Below, piece by piece: positions 48,211 through 59,869 of a stretch of 64,000 nt of DNA. The notes beneath the pieces are model-generated. The model was not told where the DNA came from. It saw only the letters and a list, made by a program, of their open reading frames with translations, and made no database searches. The DNA comes from Rhizobium rosettiformans. Its GTDB lineage: Bacteria > Pseudomonadota > Alphaproteobacteria > Rhizobiales > Rhizobiaceae. Each line of letters begins with the position of its first letter. The stretch's first letter is position 1. Location of the stretch: NCBI RefSeq assembly GCF_016806065.1, contig NZ_CP032405.1, forward strand, positions 1,162,501 through 1,226,500, given 5' to 3'. Both the position numbers and the translations under genes were made by a program.

Positions 48211-48857
48211 GCGGAATACTCCAGTTCGACGCCATCGAAGCCGAGCATCTCCAGCGTCTGGGCTCCATCCATCCCGAGCGGCTGATGGGTTGCGGCAAGG
48301 GCGATGCCGCCCGCTTCCCGGTGACGACGCACCAGACCTTCGAACATCGCGTCGGCCTTGCGATCGAGTGCGGCCGTCGGCTCGTCGAGGATCCAGACCG
48401 GGCGATGCGCGACAAGAAGCCGCGCCATGGCGAAGCGCCGCTGCTGACCGGCAGAAAGATAGCCGTACGGAAGATGCGTGATGCCGGAGAGATCGACGGC
48501 CGCAGCAGCCTCCTCCACGCTAAGGCCCGTTCCTCCGCCGATATCGCCGAGGAAGGATTTCCAGAAGGCGAGGTTCTCGGCGACCGTCAGCTCGCGTTTC
48601 ATCCCGTTTCGATGGCCGAGGTAATGGCTGAATTCTCCGGCTGGCCGGGCCTCTCCGTCCGCGTCGGAGACACAGACCGCCCGGCCTGTCTCCGGACGAA
48701 GCAGTCCGGCAATGACGCGCAGAAGCGTCGATTTCCCGGAGCCGTTTCGGCCCGTCAGAACCATCGCTTCTCCTGGAGCCAACTTAAAGGAAACATTAAC
48801 GAAAATCAGATCCTCGCCACGGCGCGCTGAGAGATTTTCGGCTTCGAGCCTGATCAT
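48207..48857 (-). CDS. ccmA: Haem exporter ATP-binding protein CcmA
   Basis: The ATPase of the CcmAB complex in cytochrome c maturation. The 216-residue protein has Walker A GRNGSGKST near 37-45, the signature LSAGQQRRFAMARLL near 127-141 and Walker B VWILDEPTAALDRK near 148-161. The ATG at 48857 gives the family start MIRLEAENL. First gene of ccmABCDG, divergent from acnA across a 269-base region. Confidence 0.95.
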   Translation of the reverse strand: MIRLEAENLSARRGEDLIFVNVSFKLAPGEAMVLTGRNGSGKSTLLRVIAGLLRPETGRAVCVSDADGEARPAGEFSHYLGHRNGMKRELTVAENLAFWKSFLGDIGGGTGLSVEEAAAAVDLSGITHLPYGYLSAGQQRRFAMARLLVAHRPVWILDEPTAALDRKADAMFEGLVRRHREAGGIALAATHQPLGMDGAQTLEMLGFDGVELEYSA

Positions 48858-48929
48858 GGTCGCCTTCTGGCAGGATGAGGCCTGCCTCATAAAAAATTCC
48901 GTTTTCGTCCTTCGTCGGTCTGGCGCCTT

Positions 48930-48950
48930 TCTTAGAAATTATCTATAAGA
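48930..48950. promoter_or_regulatory. AT-rich dyad between ccmA and acnA
   Basis: TCTTA and TAAGA flank 11 AT-rich bases (TCTTA-N11-TAAGA) in the shared ccmA/acnA promoter region. It could be an operator or simply part of a promoter. I cannot match it to a known iron or redox regulator box. Confidence 0.3.
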
Positions 48951-49126
48951 CCTGCAACCACGCCAGCGGCCGGCGTGAAGTTCATCCTTGTGCCGAACTT
49001 GAATATCGCGAGGAGCGGTTTTCACGTGCGGACAGCGGAAATGGTCGTACCCGCATCCTGATGTGCATGAAGTGCATAGGCGTCCGCACGATTGTGTTGG
49101 CTATCAGAATATGCGGGGTTCTATCC

Positions 49127-51820
<2,694 letters not shown>

Positions 51821-51845
51821 TCCGTCTAAGGCACAAGACCATGAG

Positions 51846-51878
51846 AGGCCGTCGGGAAACCGGCGGCCTTTTCTTTTG
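51846..51878 (+). terminator. Rho-independent terminator of acnA
   Basis: A 10-bp stem AGGCCGTCGG / CCGGCGGCCT (one G-T pair) with a GAAA loop is followed by TTTTCTTTT, 26 bases after the stop. Confidence 0.9.
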
Positions 51879-51983
51879 CATCAGCACGCTCGGCCGGTGC
51901 CGAAAGTTTCACCCCATCGTGACTTCCCGCACGGCGCTCTTGGCGCTATCAGTGCTGCACTCAAGTGAAGGCATCTCGATAGC

Positions 51984-52772
51984 ATGCGGCACAAGAACTC
52001 TGACAAGACAACGGCATGGGTCACGGCATGGGCAATGGTCGCCCTCGCTGCGTCAATGCTGTTCCTCTTTCCGGGGCAAGGCACGGCCGAGGAATTTGTC
52101 GAACCAAAAGGTGTCGTAGAGCTTTTCACCTCGCAGGGCTGTCGTTCATGCCCGCCTGCCGATCGCGCCTTTGAGAAACTGGTGCGCCAGGGAGAAGTGG
52201 TGGCACTCTCCTATCACGTCGATTACTGGAATTATCTCGGCTGGGCCGATACGCTTGCCACGCCAGAGAACACAGAGCGGCAATATGCCTATGCGAAGGC
52301 TTTTGGCCGGAGCGGCGTTTATACGCCCCAAGCGGTTCTCAACGGTCGAGAGCACCTGAAGGGTACGGATGCAACGGATATCGACCGTCGTCTTCAGAAG
52401 CTCCAGTCTGCCGGCAATGGCCTGCTCGTACCCATCCGCGCCTCGCGGCACGACGACCAGTTGACGATCTCCGTCGGCGCGGGTCACGGCAAGGCCAATG
52501 TTGTCGTCGTCTACTTCCGCCAGCACCAGACCGTCGAGGTCCTCAAGGGTGAAAACACCGGACAGAACCTGGACTACTGGCACAGCGTGACGGATGTGCA
52601 GACCGTCGGCATGTGGGACGGCAAGGCTCTGGACCTCACGCTGCCCGCCAGACGCATGGGCGACGACAAGAGCGACGGCTGCGCTATCCTACTGCAGGCA
52701 GCGGATGAGAAAGGAAACCCATCTCACATCGTCGGTGCGACGATGATGATGGTGAAGCCGAAGACTCTGTAA
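51984..52772 (+). CDS. DUF1223 thioredoxin-like exported protein
   Basis: A 262-residue protein of the DUF1223 family with an N-terminal membrane signal (about 12-32, possibly cleaved near GTA-EEF). A thioredoxin-like domain starts GVVELFTSQGCRSCPPAD; the CxxC cysteines are 53 and 56. SYHVDYWNYLGWADTLATPE and VYTPQAVLNG continue the fold with a cis-proline. It may be a periplasmic thiol oxidoreductase, but activity is unproven. Single gene downstream of acnA, with a shared bidirectional terminator at its end. Confidence 0.85.
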   Translation: MRHKNSDKTTAWVTAWAMVALAASMLFLFPGQGTAEEFVEPKGVVELFTSQGCRSCPPADRAFEKLVRQGEVVALSYHVDYWNYLGWADTLATPENTERQYAYAKAFGRSGVYTPQAVLNGREHLKGTDATDIDRRLQKLQSAGNGLLVPIRASRHDDQLTISVGAGHGKANVVVVYFRQHQTVEVLKGENTGQNLDYWHSVTDVQTVGMWDGKALDLTLPARRMGDDKSDGCAILLQAADEKGNPSHIVGATMMMVKPKTL

Positions 52773-53043
52773 GGGAAAAGAACCTGGTGTGGTCCGGCCC
52801 AGAAGCATTGGGGGGCTGGGGGTAAGGGGTCAATGCGCCAGACCGGACCGTTTGGCGCACCGCGCCAACCAAGTTAGTTATATACTATCGCAAAAAGCGG
52901 CGCAGGTATGTTCAAATTTGGGCAGCCGCACGTTTATCTGATTTGACGCGTGACAACGGTCACACACGATCGCCAAAAGTTGAAACGAAAAAAGCCCGTC
53001 CGGCAGGCGGACGGGCTTCTGATGCAATTGCCGTGGTCGCGAC
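52773..53043. other. Convergent gap between DUF1223 gene and dgoA
   Basis: A 271-base gap that holds no gene. Only the terminator at 52992-53018 is recognised; the AT-rich part near 52875-52890 has no identified role. Confidence 0.4.
52992..53018. terminator. Terminator ending the arabinose/galactose operon
   Basis: AGCCCGTCCG / CGGACGGGCT, a 10-bp perfect stem with a 5-base loop. A6 on the left provides a T-run for minus-strand transcripts leaving dgoA; the plus-strand side has only TTCTG. Confidence 0.92.
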
Positions 53044-53676
53044 TTAGCCCTGCAGGGCGTCGTAGGCCGCAACGCTTCTGACGGCACGCTCGCCAATCAG
53101 CTTGGCATCGTCGCCCGGCTTGTACAGGCTGGAGCCGAGGCCGAACGCACGAACGCCGACTTTCCAGTAATCGGCGAAGTTGGCATCGGAGACACCACCA
53201 ACAGCACCGATCGGCAGGTTCGGTGGCAGGATCGCCTTGATGGCCGAAATGCCGCCTGGTCCGAGCACGCTTGCCGGGAAGAACTTCAGCGCTGCAGCGC
53301 CAGACTTGGCGGCAAGAAGCGCTTCGGTCGGCGTGAAGACGCCCGGCATTGCCACCATGCCATGGGCGACGGCACGCCTGATGACGTCGGGTTCGACATT
53401 CGGCGTCACGAGCAGATTTCCACCAACGTCGTGAAGGCGATCGACCTGGGCGACCTCGAGAACGGTGCCCGCACCGATCAGAACGTTTGCGGGCGCGCGC
53501 TTGCGCGCCTTCTCGATCGAGACGAAGGGATCAGGCGAGTTCAGGGGAACTTCGATCGCTTCGAAGCCAGCCTCGATGAGAGCATCGACGGTTGCCTCGA
53601 TCTCGGTCGGCTTGATGCCGCGCAGGATGGCAACGAGGTTGCGGCGAAGGGCGGGCCAGGCAACGGAGGCGGTCAT
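53044..53676 (-). CDS. dgoA: 2-dehydro-3-deoxy-6-phosphogalactonate aldolase
   Basis: A 210-residue KDPG/KDPGal aldolase splitting 2-keto-3-deoxy-6-phosphogalactonate into pyruvate and glyceraldehyde 3-phosphate. Catalytic features are LVAILRGIKPTE at 14-25, EVPLNSPDP near 42-50, GAGTVLEVAQVDRL, and the Schiff-base lysine in GAAALKFFPAS near 126-136. The presence of dgoK three bases upstream assigns it to the galactonate branch rather than Entner-Doudoroff. Last gene of the chvE operon. Confidence 0.93.
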   Translation of the reverse strand: MTASVAWPALRRNLVAILRGIKPTEIEATVDALIEAGFEAIEVPLNSPDPFVSIEKARKRAPANVLIGAGTVLEVAQVDRLHDVGGNLLVTPNVEPDVIRRAVAHGMVAMPGVFTPTEALLAAKSGAAALKFFPASVLGPGGISAIKAILPPNLPIGAVGGVSDANFADYWKVGVRAFGLGSSLYKPGDDAKLIGERAVRSVAAYDALQG

Positions 53677-53679
53677 CGT

Positions 53680-54612
53680 TCAGTCCTTGAATTCATGATC
53701 GAAAAGCGAAAGCGCGGAGGCAAGCAGGCCACGGCGCACCAGCAGGCCGCCATCAAGCAGGACAGGCTCACCGCCGGCCTTGGTGATAGCGCGCGCATAA
53801 AGACGCGTCAGCTTTCCCGTGCCGATCAAATAGGCCTTTCCGTGGCGCAGAAGGTCTTCTCGGATGGCAGCGATCTCGGCACCGATGAGCAGGCCGGAAA
53901 GACGAGCTGCCGGATTGACCTTTGCCCCTTGGCCCGCAAGCAGGCTTTCGGCACGGATTGAGAACAGCACGGATGTCAGAGCAAATCCGGGCTGCAGCGC
54001 CTGATCGACGGCAGCGTCGAAAATGTCGGGATCCGCCTCCGTATCCCCATCTTCAGGAACGGACAGCCGCAGGATCGATTGCCGGCTAATCAGATTAAAC
54101 AACTCACCGGTCATGACCGTCGAGAAGCGCCTGACCTGACCACCCTCGACCAAGGCCCATTTGGAATGTGTACCAGGCAGGCAGAACAGAGCGTTATCCA
54201 GGCCCTGCTCCAGCGCGCCGGCCAATTGCGTTTCCTCGCCGCGCATGACGTCAAAGGCGCCACCTTCGCGCTGGCAGACACCCGGAAGGATATAGACCGG
54301 GCGGTTGACGCCCTCGGGCTGGACGGCATGCTGGAAGAGGCCCACCAAAGGCGCTGGCGTTTCCACATAGGGTGCTTCGCGCCAGCCAGTGCGTGCTCCC
54401 GCCATACCAGCGACGACGACCGGTAGATCTGCAGGCGCGCCAAGCGCCGACAGGTGTCCCTCCAGCACCGCGGGATAGGCAGCCTTCTCCAGGCTGCCCA
54501 TTCCCTCGGGCGACTGTCGTTCACCGATCACCGCACCCTGGCTGTCGACGAGCCAGATACGCAGGTTGCTGGTGCCCCAATCGACGAGCGCGGCAAACGG
54601 TGATCCAGTCAC
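53680..54612 (-). CDS. dgoK: 2-dehydro-3-deoxygalactonokinase
   Basis: DgoK phosphorylates 2-keto-3-deoxygalactonate with ATP, making the DgoA substrate. The 310-residue protein has LVDWGTSNLRIWLVD near 9-23 (ATP-binding phosphate loop of the actin-like kinases), VVAGMAGARTGW near 65-76, CLPGTHSKWALVEGG near 142-156 and FSTVMTGELFNLI. It lies nine bases after the KGSA dehydrogenase gene and three before dgoA, so it is within one transcript. Confidence 0.93.
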   Translation of the reverse strand: MTGSPFAALVDWGTSNLRIWLVDSQGAVIGERQSPEGMGSLEKAAYPAVLEGHLSALGAPADLPVVVAGMAGARTGWREAPYVETPAPLVGLFQHAVQPEGVNRPVYILPGVCQREGGAFDVMRGEETQLAGALEQGLDNALFCLPGTHSKWALVEGGQVRRFSTVMTGELFNLISRQSILRLSVPEDGDTEADPDIFDAAVDQALQPGFALTSVLFSIRAESLLAGQGAKVNPAARLSGLLIGAEIAAIREDLLRHGKAYLIGTGKLTRLYARAITKAGGEPVLLDGGLLVRRGLLASALSLFDHEFKD

Positions 54613-54621
54613 GTCGGCTCC

Positions 54622-56136
54622 TTAAGCCAGATCGATCGGCAGCAGGGCCGCCGGGATGTCCTGGTAGCAGACCGGCCGCAGGAAGCGGCGGATCGAGAGC
54701 GTACCGACAGAAGTCGCACCGAAGTTCGTGGACGCCGGATAGGGGCCACCATGAACCATGGAATCGGCCACTTCGACACCCGTCGGGAAACCGTTGGCGA
54801 GCACGCGGCCAGCCTTGCGCTCCAGGATTGGCATCAAACGCTTGCCAAGCGCTTCATCACCGGCGTCTACATGCAGAGATGCCGTCAACTGGCCGGAAAG
54901 GCTGCGGGCCATGGCGACCATTTCGTCTTCGCTTTCCGCGATGACAACAAGGCCGAGCGGGCCGAAGACTTCTTCGCCGAGCACGTGATTGTCGAGCCAG
55001 TCCTTGGCGGTGGTCTGGAACAGGTACGGTGTCGCGTTGCGCAGGTCGCAGGTAGATGTCAGCACCGAGCGCACGCCCTCGGTACCGGCGATACGTGTGG
55101 CACCGTCACGATAGGCCTTGGCGATGCCGTCGGTCAGCATGGTCTGCGGTCCGACACCCGAAAGGGCCTCGGTTGCGGTCTCGACAAACTTGTCGGCATC
55201 GGCGCCCTTCAGCAGCACAACGATACCAGGGTTCGTGCAGAACTGGCCGGCACCCATGGTCAGCGAACCGACCCAACCCTTGGCGATGGCTTCGCCACGG
55301 TTGGCAATCGCCTTCGGCAGCATGAACATCGGGTTGACCGAGCCGAGCTCGCCGAAGAACGGGATCGGTTCAGGGCGCTGGGCGCAGAGATCGAAGAGCG
55401 CGCGACCACCACCGAGCGAACCGGTAAATCCGACAGCCTTGATCAGCGGATGCTGGACCAGGGCCTGACCGACATCGCGGCTGCCGCCATGCACGAGCGA
55501 GAAGACGCCCGGGTGCACGCCGCAGCGCTTAATCGCGGCATCAATGGCGGACGCCACGATTTCACCCGTGCCCGGATGGGCATCATGCGCCTTGACGACA
55601 ACGGGGCAGCCGGCAGCGAGGGCCGCTGCCGTGTCGCCACCGGCCGTCGAGAAGGCGAGCGGGAAGTTCGAGGCGCCGAAGACGGCAACCGGGCCGATTG
55701 GGCGCTGGACCATCTGAAGGTCCGGACGCGGAAGCGGCTTGCGGTCGGGCAGGGCTTCGTCGTGACGACGATCGAGATAATCGCCCTTGCGGATATGCGC
55801 CGCGAACAGGCGAAGCTGGCCGACAGTACGACCGCGCTCACCGATCAGCCGGGCTTCCGGCAGGCCGGTTTCCTGGGAGCCGATCTCGGTGATCGCATCG
55901 CCACGCGCATCGATTTCTTCTGCGATGGCATCCAGGAAAGCGGCACGCTCTTCGCGCGTCGAATAGGCATAGGTTTCGAAGGCCTCTTCAGCGGCCTTGA
56001 CCGCCTGATCGACCAGGGCAGGCGTGCCCTTCGAGAAGGTGTGGGAGGAGCCCGTGGCAGGCGACGAGGCGAAGGTGTCCGTGCTGGCAATCCAGTTGCC
56101 GGCGATCAGGTGTTTTCCAGTCGGTGTATAGGCCAT
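54622..56136 (-). CDS. 2-oxoglutarate (ketoglutarate) semialdehyde dehydrogenase
   Basis: A 504-residue aldehyde dehydrogenase of the 2,5-dioxovalerate (KGSA) type that makes 2-oxoglutarate, the end step of non-phosphorylative arabinose breakdown. The catalytic Glu is in FFGELGSVNP near 260-269 and the nucleophile Cys in GAGQFCTNPG near 295-304. GPVAVFGASNFPLAFSTAGG near 149-168 is the cofactor region typical of this NADP+-preferring subgroup. Position in the operon after the dehydratase and sugar dehydrogenase supports the assignment. Confidence 0.92.
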   Translation of the reverse strand: MAYTPTGKHLIAGNWIASTDTFASSPATGSSHTFSKGTPALVDQAVKAAEEAFETYAYSTREERAAFLDAIAEEIDARGDAITEIGSQETGLPEARLIGERGRTVGQLRLFAAHIRKGDYLDRRHDEALPDRKPLPRPDLQMVQRPIGPVAVFGASNFPLAFSTAGGDTAAALAAGCPVVVKAHDAHPGTGEIVASAIDAAIKRCGVHPGVFSLVHGGSRDVGQALVQHPLIKAVGFTGSLGGGRALFDLCAQRPEPIPFFGELGSVNPMFMLPKAIANRGEAIAKGWVGSLTMGAGQFCTNPGIVVLLKGADADKFVETATEALSGVGPQTMLTDGIAKAYRDGATRIAGTEGVRSVLTSTCDLRNATPYLFQTTAKDWLDNHVLGEEVFGPLGLVVIAESEDEMVAMARSLSGQLTASLHVDAGDEALGKRLMPILERKAGRVLANGFPTGVEVADSMVHGGPYPASTNFGATSVGTLSIRRFLRPVCYQDIPAALLPIDLA

Positions 56137-56157
56137 GGGTCGGGCCTCCTTTTCTTC

Positions 56158-57087
56158 TCAGTCTTCGAAGTGAGCGACGACTTTTCGTTCCCCGCAGAGG
56201 AATGAATCCGCCACGATTCGCAGCGGCTGATAGTCGGTGTCGCTCTGGCGGGAGCGGATGAGGTGGGCAAAGCGTTCGTAGATTCCCGCATATTCGCGGT
56301 CCGGGCCGGACGCCTGTTCCTTACCCCCGATATAGAGTTCCGAGCCGCCCTTTGAAAGGCGCAACTCGCCGGCATTCGTCTGGACTGTGATGTCCCACGT
56401 CTGCGGGCCTTCCTGTCGCCAGTCGAATTCGGCCGAGATGGGCGCGCCTTCGACGGTCCGCATGGCGATGGAAGCGGCGATCGGCTGCTTCTTGTTTTCC
56501 GGGAACTCCAGAGTGGATTTTTCCACCATGATGTGCCCCGGCACGATCTCCGTCAGGATGGAGAGTGCATTGATACCCGGATCGAAGACGCCAAAGCCGC
56601 CCGGCTCCCAGATCCAGGCCTGGCCGGGATGCCAGCGACGCACGTCTTCCTTCCAGACGATCGAGATCGACTGGATGAGCTTATCTGCGAGCCACTGCTT
56701 GGCAGGTTCGACACCGAGGGCAAAGCGCGAATGCCAGGTGGCAAACAAGGTGACGCCGCACTTGGCCGCAAGCGCCGAAAGGGCCTCGGCTTCGCCAAGC
56801 GTCGTTGCCGGCGGCTTTTCCATCAGCACATGGCGACCGGCAGCAATTGCCGCCTTTGCCATGTCGAAGCGGACTTCAGGCGGCGTGCAGAGCGACACGA
56901 CCTTGATGTCCGGCCGTGTAGCCAGGAACTCATCAAAATCGGTGAAGTTCTCCGCACCGTCAACCTTGCCATGCCGGCTGACGCCGACGGCAACGACGAA
57001 GTCGTCACCGCCTGCGATCGATGGAATATGCTGGTCGCGGGCAATCTTGCCGATACCGACCAGCGCCAGCGGGATACGTGCTGCCAT
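56158..57087 (-). CDS. Gfo/Idh/MocA-family sugar 1-dehydrogenase (L-arabinose/D-galactose)
   Basis: A 309-residue NAD(P)-dependent dehydrogenase. LALVGIGKIARDQHIPSI at 7-24 is the nucleotide motif, and the catalytic region HVLMEKPPATTLGEAEAL is near 86-103. TWHSRFALGVEPAKQWL and WIWEPGGFGVFDPGINAL follow. The length and operon match bacterial L-arabinose 1-dehydrogenase, which in Azospirillum also oxidises D-galactose. That dual specificity would feed both branches of this operon. The lactone product would need a lactonase, which is not obvious here. Confidence 0.88.
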   Translation of the reverse strand: MAARIPLALVGIGKIARDQHIPSIAGGDDFVVAVGVSRHGKVDGAENFTDFDEFLATRPDIKVVSLCTPPEVRFDMAKAAIAAGRHVLMEKPPATTLGEAEALSALAAKCGVTLFATWHSRFALGVEPAKQWLADKLIQSISIVWKEDVRRWHPGQAWIWEPGGFGVFDPGINALSILTEIVPGHIMVEKSTLEFPENKKQPIAASIAMRTVEGAPISAEFDWRQEGPQTWDITVQTNAGELRLSKGGSELYIGGKEQASGPDREYAGIYERFAHLIRSRQSDTDYQPLRIVADSFLCGERKVVAHFED

Positions 57088-57098
57088 CTTGATGTCCC

Positions 57099-58844
57099 TC
57101 AGTGTGCGTCCTTGCCGACCGGCGAGCCGCGGCAGCCCTTTAGGAAGTCGAAGTCGGCACCGGTATCGGCACCCTCGACGTGATCATGGAAGAGCTTGGC
57201 ATAACCGCTTGCCGGCGGTTCGACCGGCGGACGCCATTCGGCGAGGCGACGCTGCATTTCCTCGTCTGAGATATCGAGATGCACGCGGCGCGATTCGACA
57301 TCGACTTCGATGAAGTCACCATTCTTGACGATGGCGAGCGGTCCACCGCGCGCCGCTTCCGGCGAGGTGTGCAGGAGCACGGTGCCGTAAGCGGTGCCGG
57401 ACATGCGCGCGTCGGAAATGCGGACCATGTCAGTGATCCCCTTGCGCAGTACCTTCGGCGGAAGGCCCATATTGCCCACTTCCGCCATGCCCGGATAGCC
57501 ACGCGGACCACAGTATTTGAGGACCATGACGCAAGTTTCGTCGATATCGAGCGCCTCGTCGTTGATCTTCGCCTTGTAGTCGTCGATGTCTTCAAAGACC
57601 ACGGCGCGGCCGCGATGCTTCATCAGATGCGGAGAGGCAGCCGACGGCTTCAGCACGCAGCCCTTTGGCGCCAGATTGCCGCGCAGGACAACGATACCGC
57701 CCTGCTGGGTGAGCGCCTTGTCGACCGGCAGGATGACGTCCTCGTTCCAGTTGCGAACGTCCTTGACCTCGTCCCAGATGCTTTCGCCGGAGACCGTCAG
57801 TGCATCCTTGTGCAGCTTGCCGGCTTCGCCGAGCATCTTGATGACGACAGGCAGACCGCCCGCATAGAAGAACTCTTCCATCAGGTATTTGCCCGACGGC
57901 ATGAGGTTGACGATCGTCGGGATGTCGCGGCCGAGGCGATCCCAGTCATCGAGCGTGATATCGACGCCGACGCGGCCGGCCATCGCCAGAATATGCACGA
58001 CGGCATTGGTCGAGCCGCCGATGGCGCCATTGACGCGGATCGCGTTCTCGAAGGCTTCCTTCGTCATGATGTCCGAGGGCTTGAGGTCGTCCTTGACCAT
58101 CTGCACGATGCGACGGCCCGAAAGCTGCGCCATCACCTTGCGGCGGCTGTCGACGGCCGGGATCGCGGCGTTTCCGGAGAGCGCCATGCCGAGGGCTTCA
58201 ACCATCGACGCCATCGTCGAGGCAGTACCCATGGTGTTGCAGGTACCACTGGAACGCGACATCGATGCTTCGGCCTCGACGAATTCCTCCTGCGTCATCT
58301 CACCCGCCTTCACGGCTTCGGAGAACTTCCACAGATGCGTGCCGGACCCGACGCGCTCACCGCGGAAATAGCCGTTCAGCATCGGACCGCCAGTCACGAC
58401 GATCGAAGGAATGTCGGTCGAAGCGGCGCCCATGACAAGCGAAGGGGTTGTCTTGTCGCAGCCGACCAGCAGCACGGCACCATCGATCGGCTGGCCGCGC
58501 ATGGCTTCCTCGACGGCAAGCGCCGCAAGGTTGCGATACATCATTGCTGTCGGGCGGAAGGTGTTTTCCGATGCCGAGAAGACCGGAACTTCGACCGGAA
58601 ACCCACCGGCTTCCCAAACGCCGGCCTTCACCTTTTCCGCCAGTTCGCGCAGATGGCCGTTGCAGGGGGTGAGGTCAGACCAGGTGTTGAGAATACCGAT
58701 GACGGGACGGCCGTCGAACAGGTCGTGCGGGTGGCCCTGGTTCTTCATCCAGCCACGATGATAGATCGTGTCGCGGGACGTGCCCCCGTACCAGTGCTGC
58801 GATCTCAGTTGGCGCGGCCAGGCCGCCGGTTTGAACTTGCTCAT
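57099..58844 (-). CDS. L-arabonate (D-galactonate) dehydratase, IlvD/Edd family
   Basis: A 581-residue Fe-S sugar-acid dehydratase. Cluster and active-site cysteines appear in SDLTPCNGHLRELA near 56-69, VGCDKTTPSLVMGA near 126-139 and SSGTCNTMGTASTM near 196-209. The size matches the L-arabinonate dehydratase of Rhizobium leguminosarum, which uses a [2Fe-2S] cluster and accepts related sugar acids including D-galactonate. It lies between gguC and the sugar dehydrogenase gene, so it should make both L-2-keto-3-deoxyarabonate and 2-keto-3-deoxygalactonate. Confidence 0.92.
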   Translation of the reverse strand: MSKFKPAAWPRQLRSQHWYGGTSRDTIYHRGWMKNQGHPHDLFDGRPVIGILNTWSDLTPCNGHLRELAEKVKAGVWEAGGFPVEVPVFSASENTFRPTAMMYRNLAALAVEEAMRGQPIDGAVLLVGCDKTTPSLVMGAASTDIPSIVVTGGPMLNGYFRGERVGSGTHLWKFSEAVKAGEMTQEEFVEAEASMSRSSGTCNTMGTASTMASMVEALGMALSGNAAIPAVDSRRKVMAQLSGRRIVQMVKDDLKPSDIMTKEAFENAIRVNGAIGGSTNAVVHILAMAGRVGVDITLDDWDRLGRDIPTIVNLMPSGKYLMEEFFYAGGLPVVIKMLGEAGKLHKDALTVSGESIWDEVKDVRNWNEDVILPVDKALTQQGGIVVLRGNLAPKGCVLKPSAASPHLMKHRGRAVVFEDIDDYKAKINDEALDIDETCVMVLKYCGPRGYPGMAEVGNMGLPPKVLRKGITDMVRISDARMSGTAYGTVLLHTSPEAARGGPLAIVKNGDFIEVDVESRRVHLDISDEEMQRRLAEWRPPVEPPASGYAKLFHDHVEGADTGADFDFLKGCRGSPVGKDAH

Positions 58845-58893
58845 GGCTTTCGTCCTGTCTCTGGAAAATGGGCGGGTCGGGAGGCCGATCCGC

Positions 58894-59859
58894 TCAGAGC
58901 ATCTTGACCTTGACGGTCTCTGCAGCAGCCTTTGCGAGGCGATTGCGCAGCGGAAGACCGAATTGCGGGGACTCGATTTCGAACACGTCGCCTTCCTGCG
59001 TCACGAATCCATCAGCCACGGACAGTGTTGCCGTGCCGTACATGTGAACGTGAAGGTCGCCGGGCTGGCAGAACAGCGCATACTTGAAGTGGTGATATTC
59101 AAGGTTCGCGATCGTGTGAGACATGTTCGCCTCGCCCGAAAGGAAGGGCTTTTCCCACACTGTCTTGCCGCCACGCAGGATGCGCGAGGTGCCTTCGACG
59201 TGATCGGGAAGGGCGCCGACACGAAGCTCCGGACCGAAGGAGGCCGGACGCAGTTTGGAATGGGCCAGGAAGAGATAGTTGATCTTCTCGGTCACATGGT
59301 CGGAGAATTCGTTGGCAACGGAGAAGCCGAGACGATGCGCGGTGCCATCGTCACCGATGATGTAATAGCCCGCCATTTCCGGTTCTTCACCGCCATCGAG
59401 AGCGAAAGACGGCGAGACGAGGTCGTCACCGGGTGCGACGGCGTTGAAGCCGTTGCCTTTGTAGAACCACTCGGGCTGAACACCGGTTTCGCCGGGCTTC
59501 GGCTTGCCGCCTTCCAGACCCATGCGGAACATCTTCATCGAGTCGCTCATGCCGGCGGTATCCGCATGCATGTTGTCTCGCGCGGATGCCGAGCCCGTAT
59601 GGGTGAGACCCGTACCGGTCAGGTACATATGGGCCGGATCGGGATGGCGGACCGGGCAGTCGAGCTTGCCTTCGGCGGCGAGCGCCACGAGGTCGACAGT
59701 GTCGCCTTGGCCCTGCTTTTCGATCAGGGCTGCAACGGTGGTCCCGGCGGCAATCGCCGCCTTGGCCAGTTCGTAGGTGGAGTTAAATCCTGGGACAAGG
59801 CGCGCAGCCTCACCCTGGCGGCAAATGATGCCGCCAGCCTTCAATTGCGAGAGAAACAT
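58894..59859 (-). CDS. gguC: GguC/AraD1-type fumarylacetoacetase-fold protein
   Basis: A 321-residue protein of the FAH superfamily matching GguC, the third product of the Agrobacterium ggu cluster, also called AraD1 family. RHPDPAHMYLTGTGLTHTGSA near 71-91, PEWFYKGNGFNAVAPGDDL and GDDGTAHRLGFSVANEFSDHVTEK are recognisable, with acidic metal ligands in the GEANMSHTIANLE and GDVFEIESPQFG blocks. FAH-fold enzymes dehydrate 2-keto-3-deoxy sugar acids in related pathways, and this operon lacks another L-2-keto-3-deoxyarabonate dehydratase, so GguC probably fills that step. This is inference from a missing step. Confidence 0.85.
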   Translation of the reverse strand: MFLSQLKAGGIICRQGEAARLVPGFNSTYELAKAAIAAGTTVAALIEKQGQGDTVDLVALAAEGKLDCPVRHPDPAHMYLTGTGLTHTGSASARDNMHADTAGMSDSMKMFRMGLEGGKPKPGETGVQPEWFYKGNGFNAVAPGDDLVSPSFALDGGEEPEMAGYYIIGDDGTAHRLGFSVANEFSDHVTEKINYLFLAHSKLRPASFGPELRVGALPDHVEGTSRILRGGKTVWEKPFLSGEANMSHTIANLEYHHFKYALFCQPGDLHVHMYGTATLSVADGFVTQEGDVFEIESPQFGLPLRNRLAKAAAETVKVKML

Positions 59860-59869
59860 AAGCCTATCC

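Noticed and set aside
57279..58907. 542-codon plus-strand frame opposite the arabonate dehydratase
   Set aside because: Shadow of a clear IlvD/Edd gene; no motif support.
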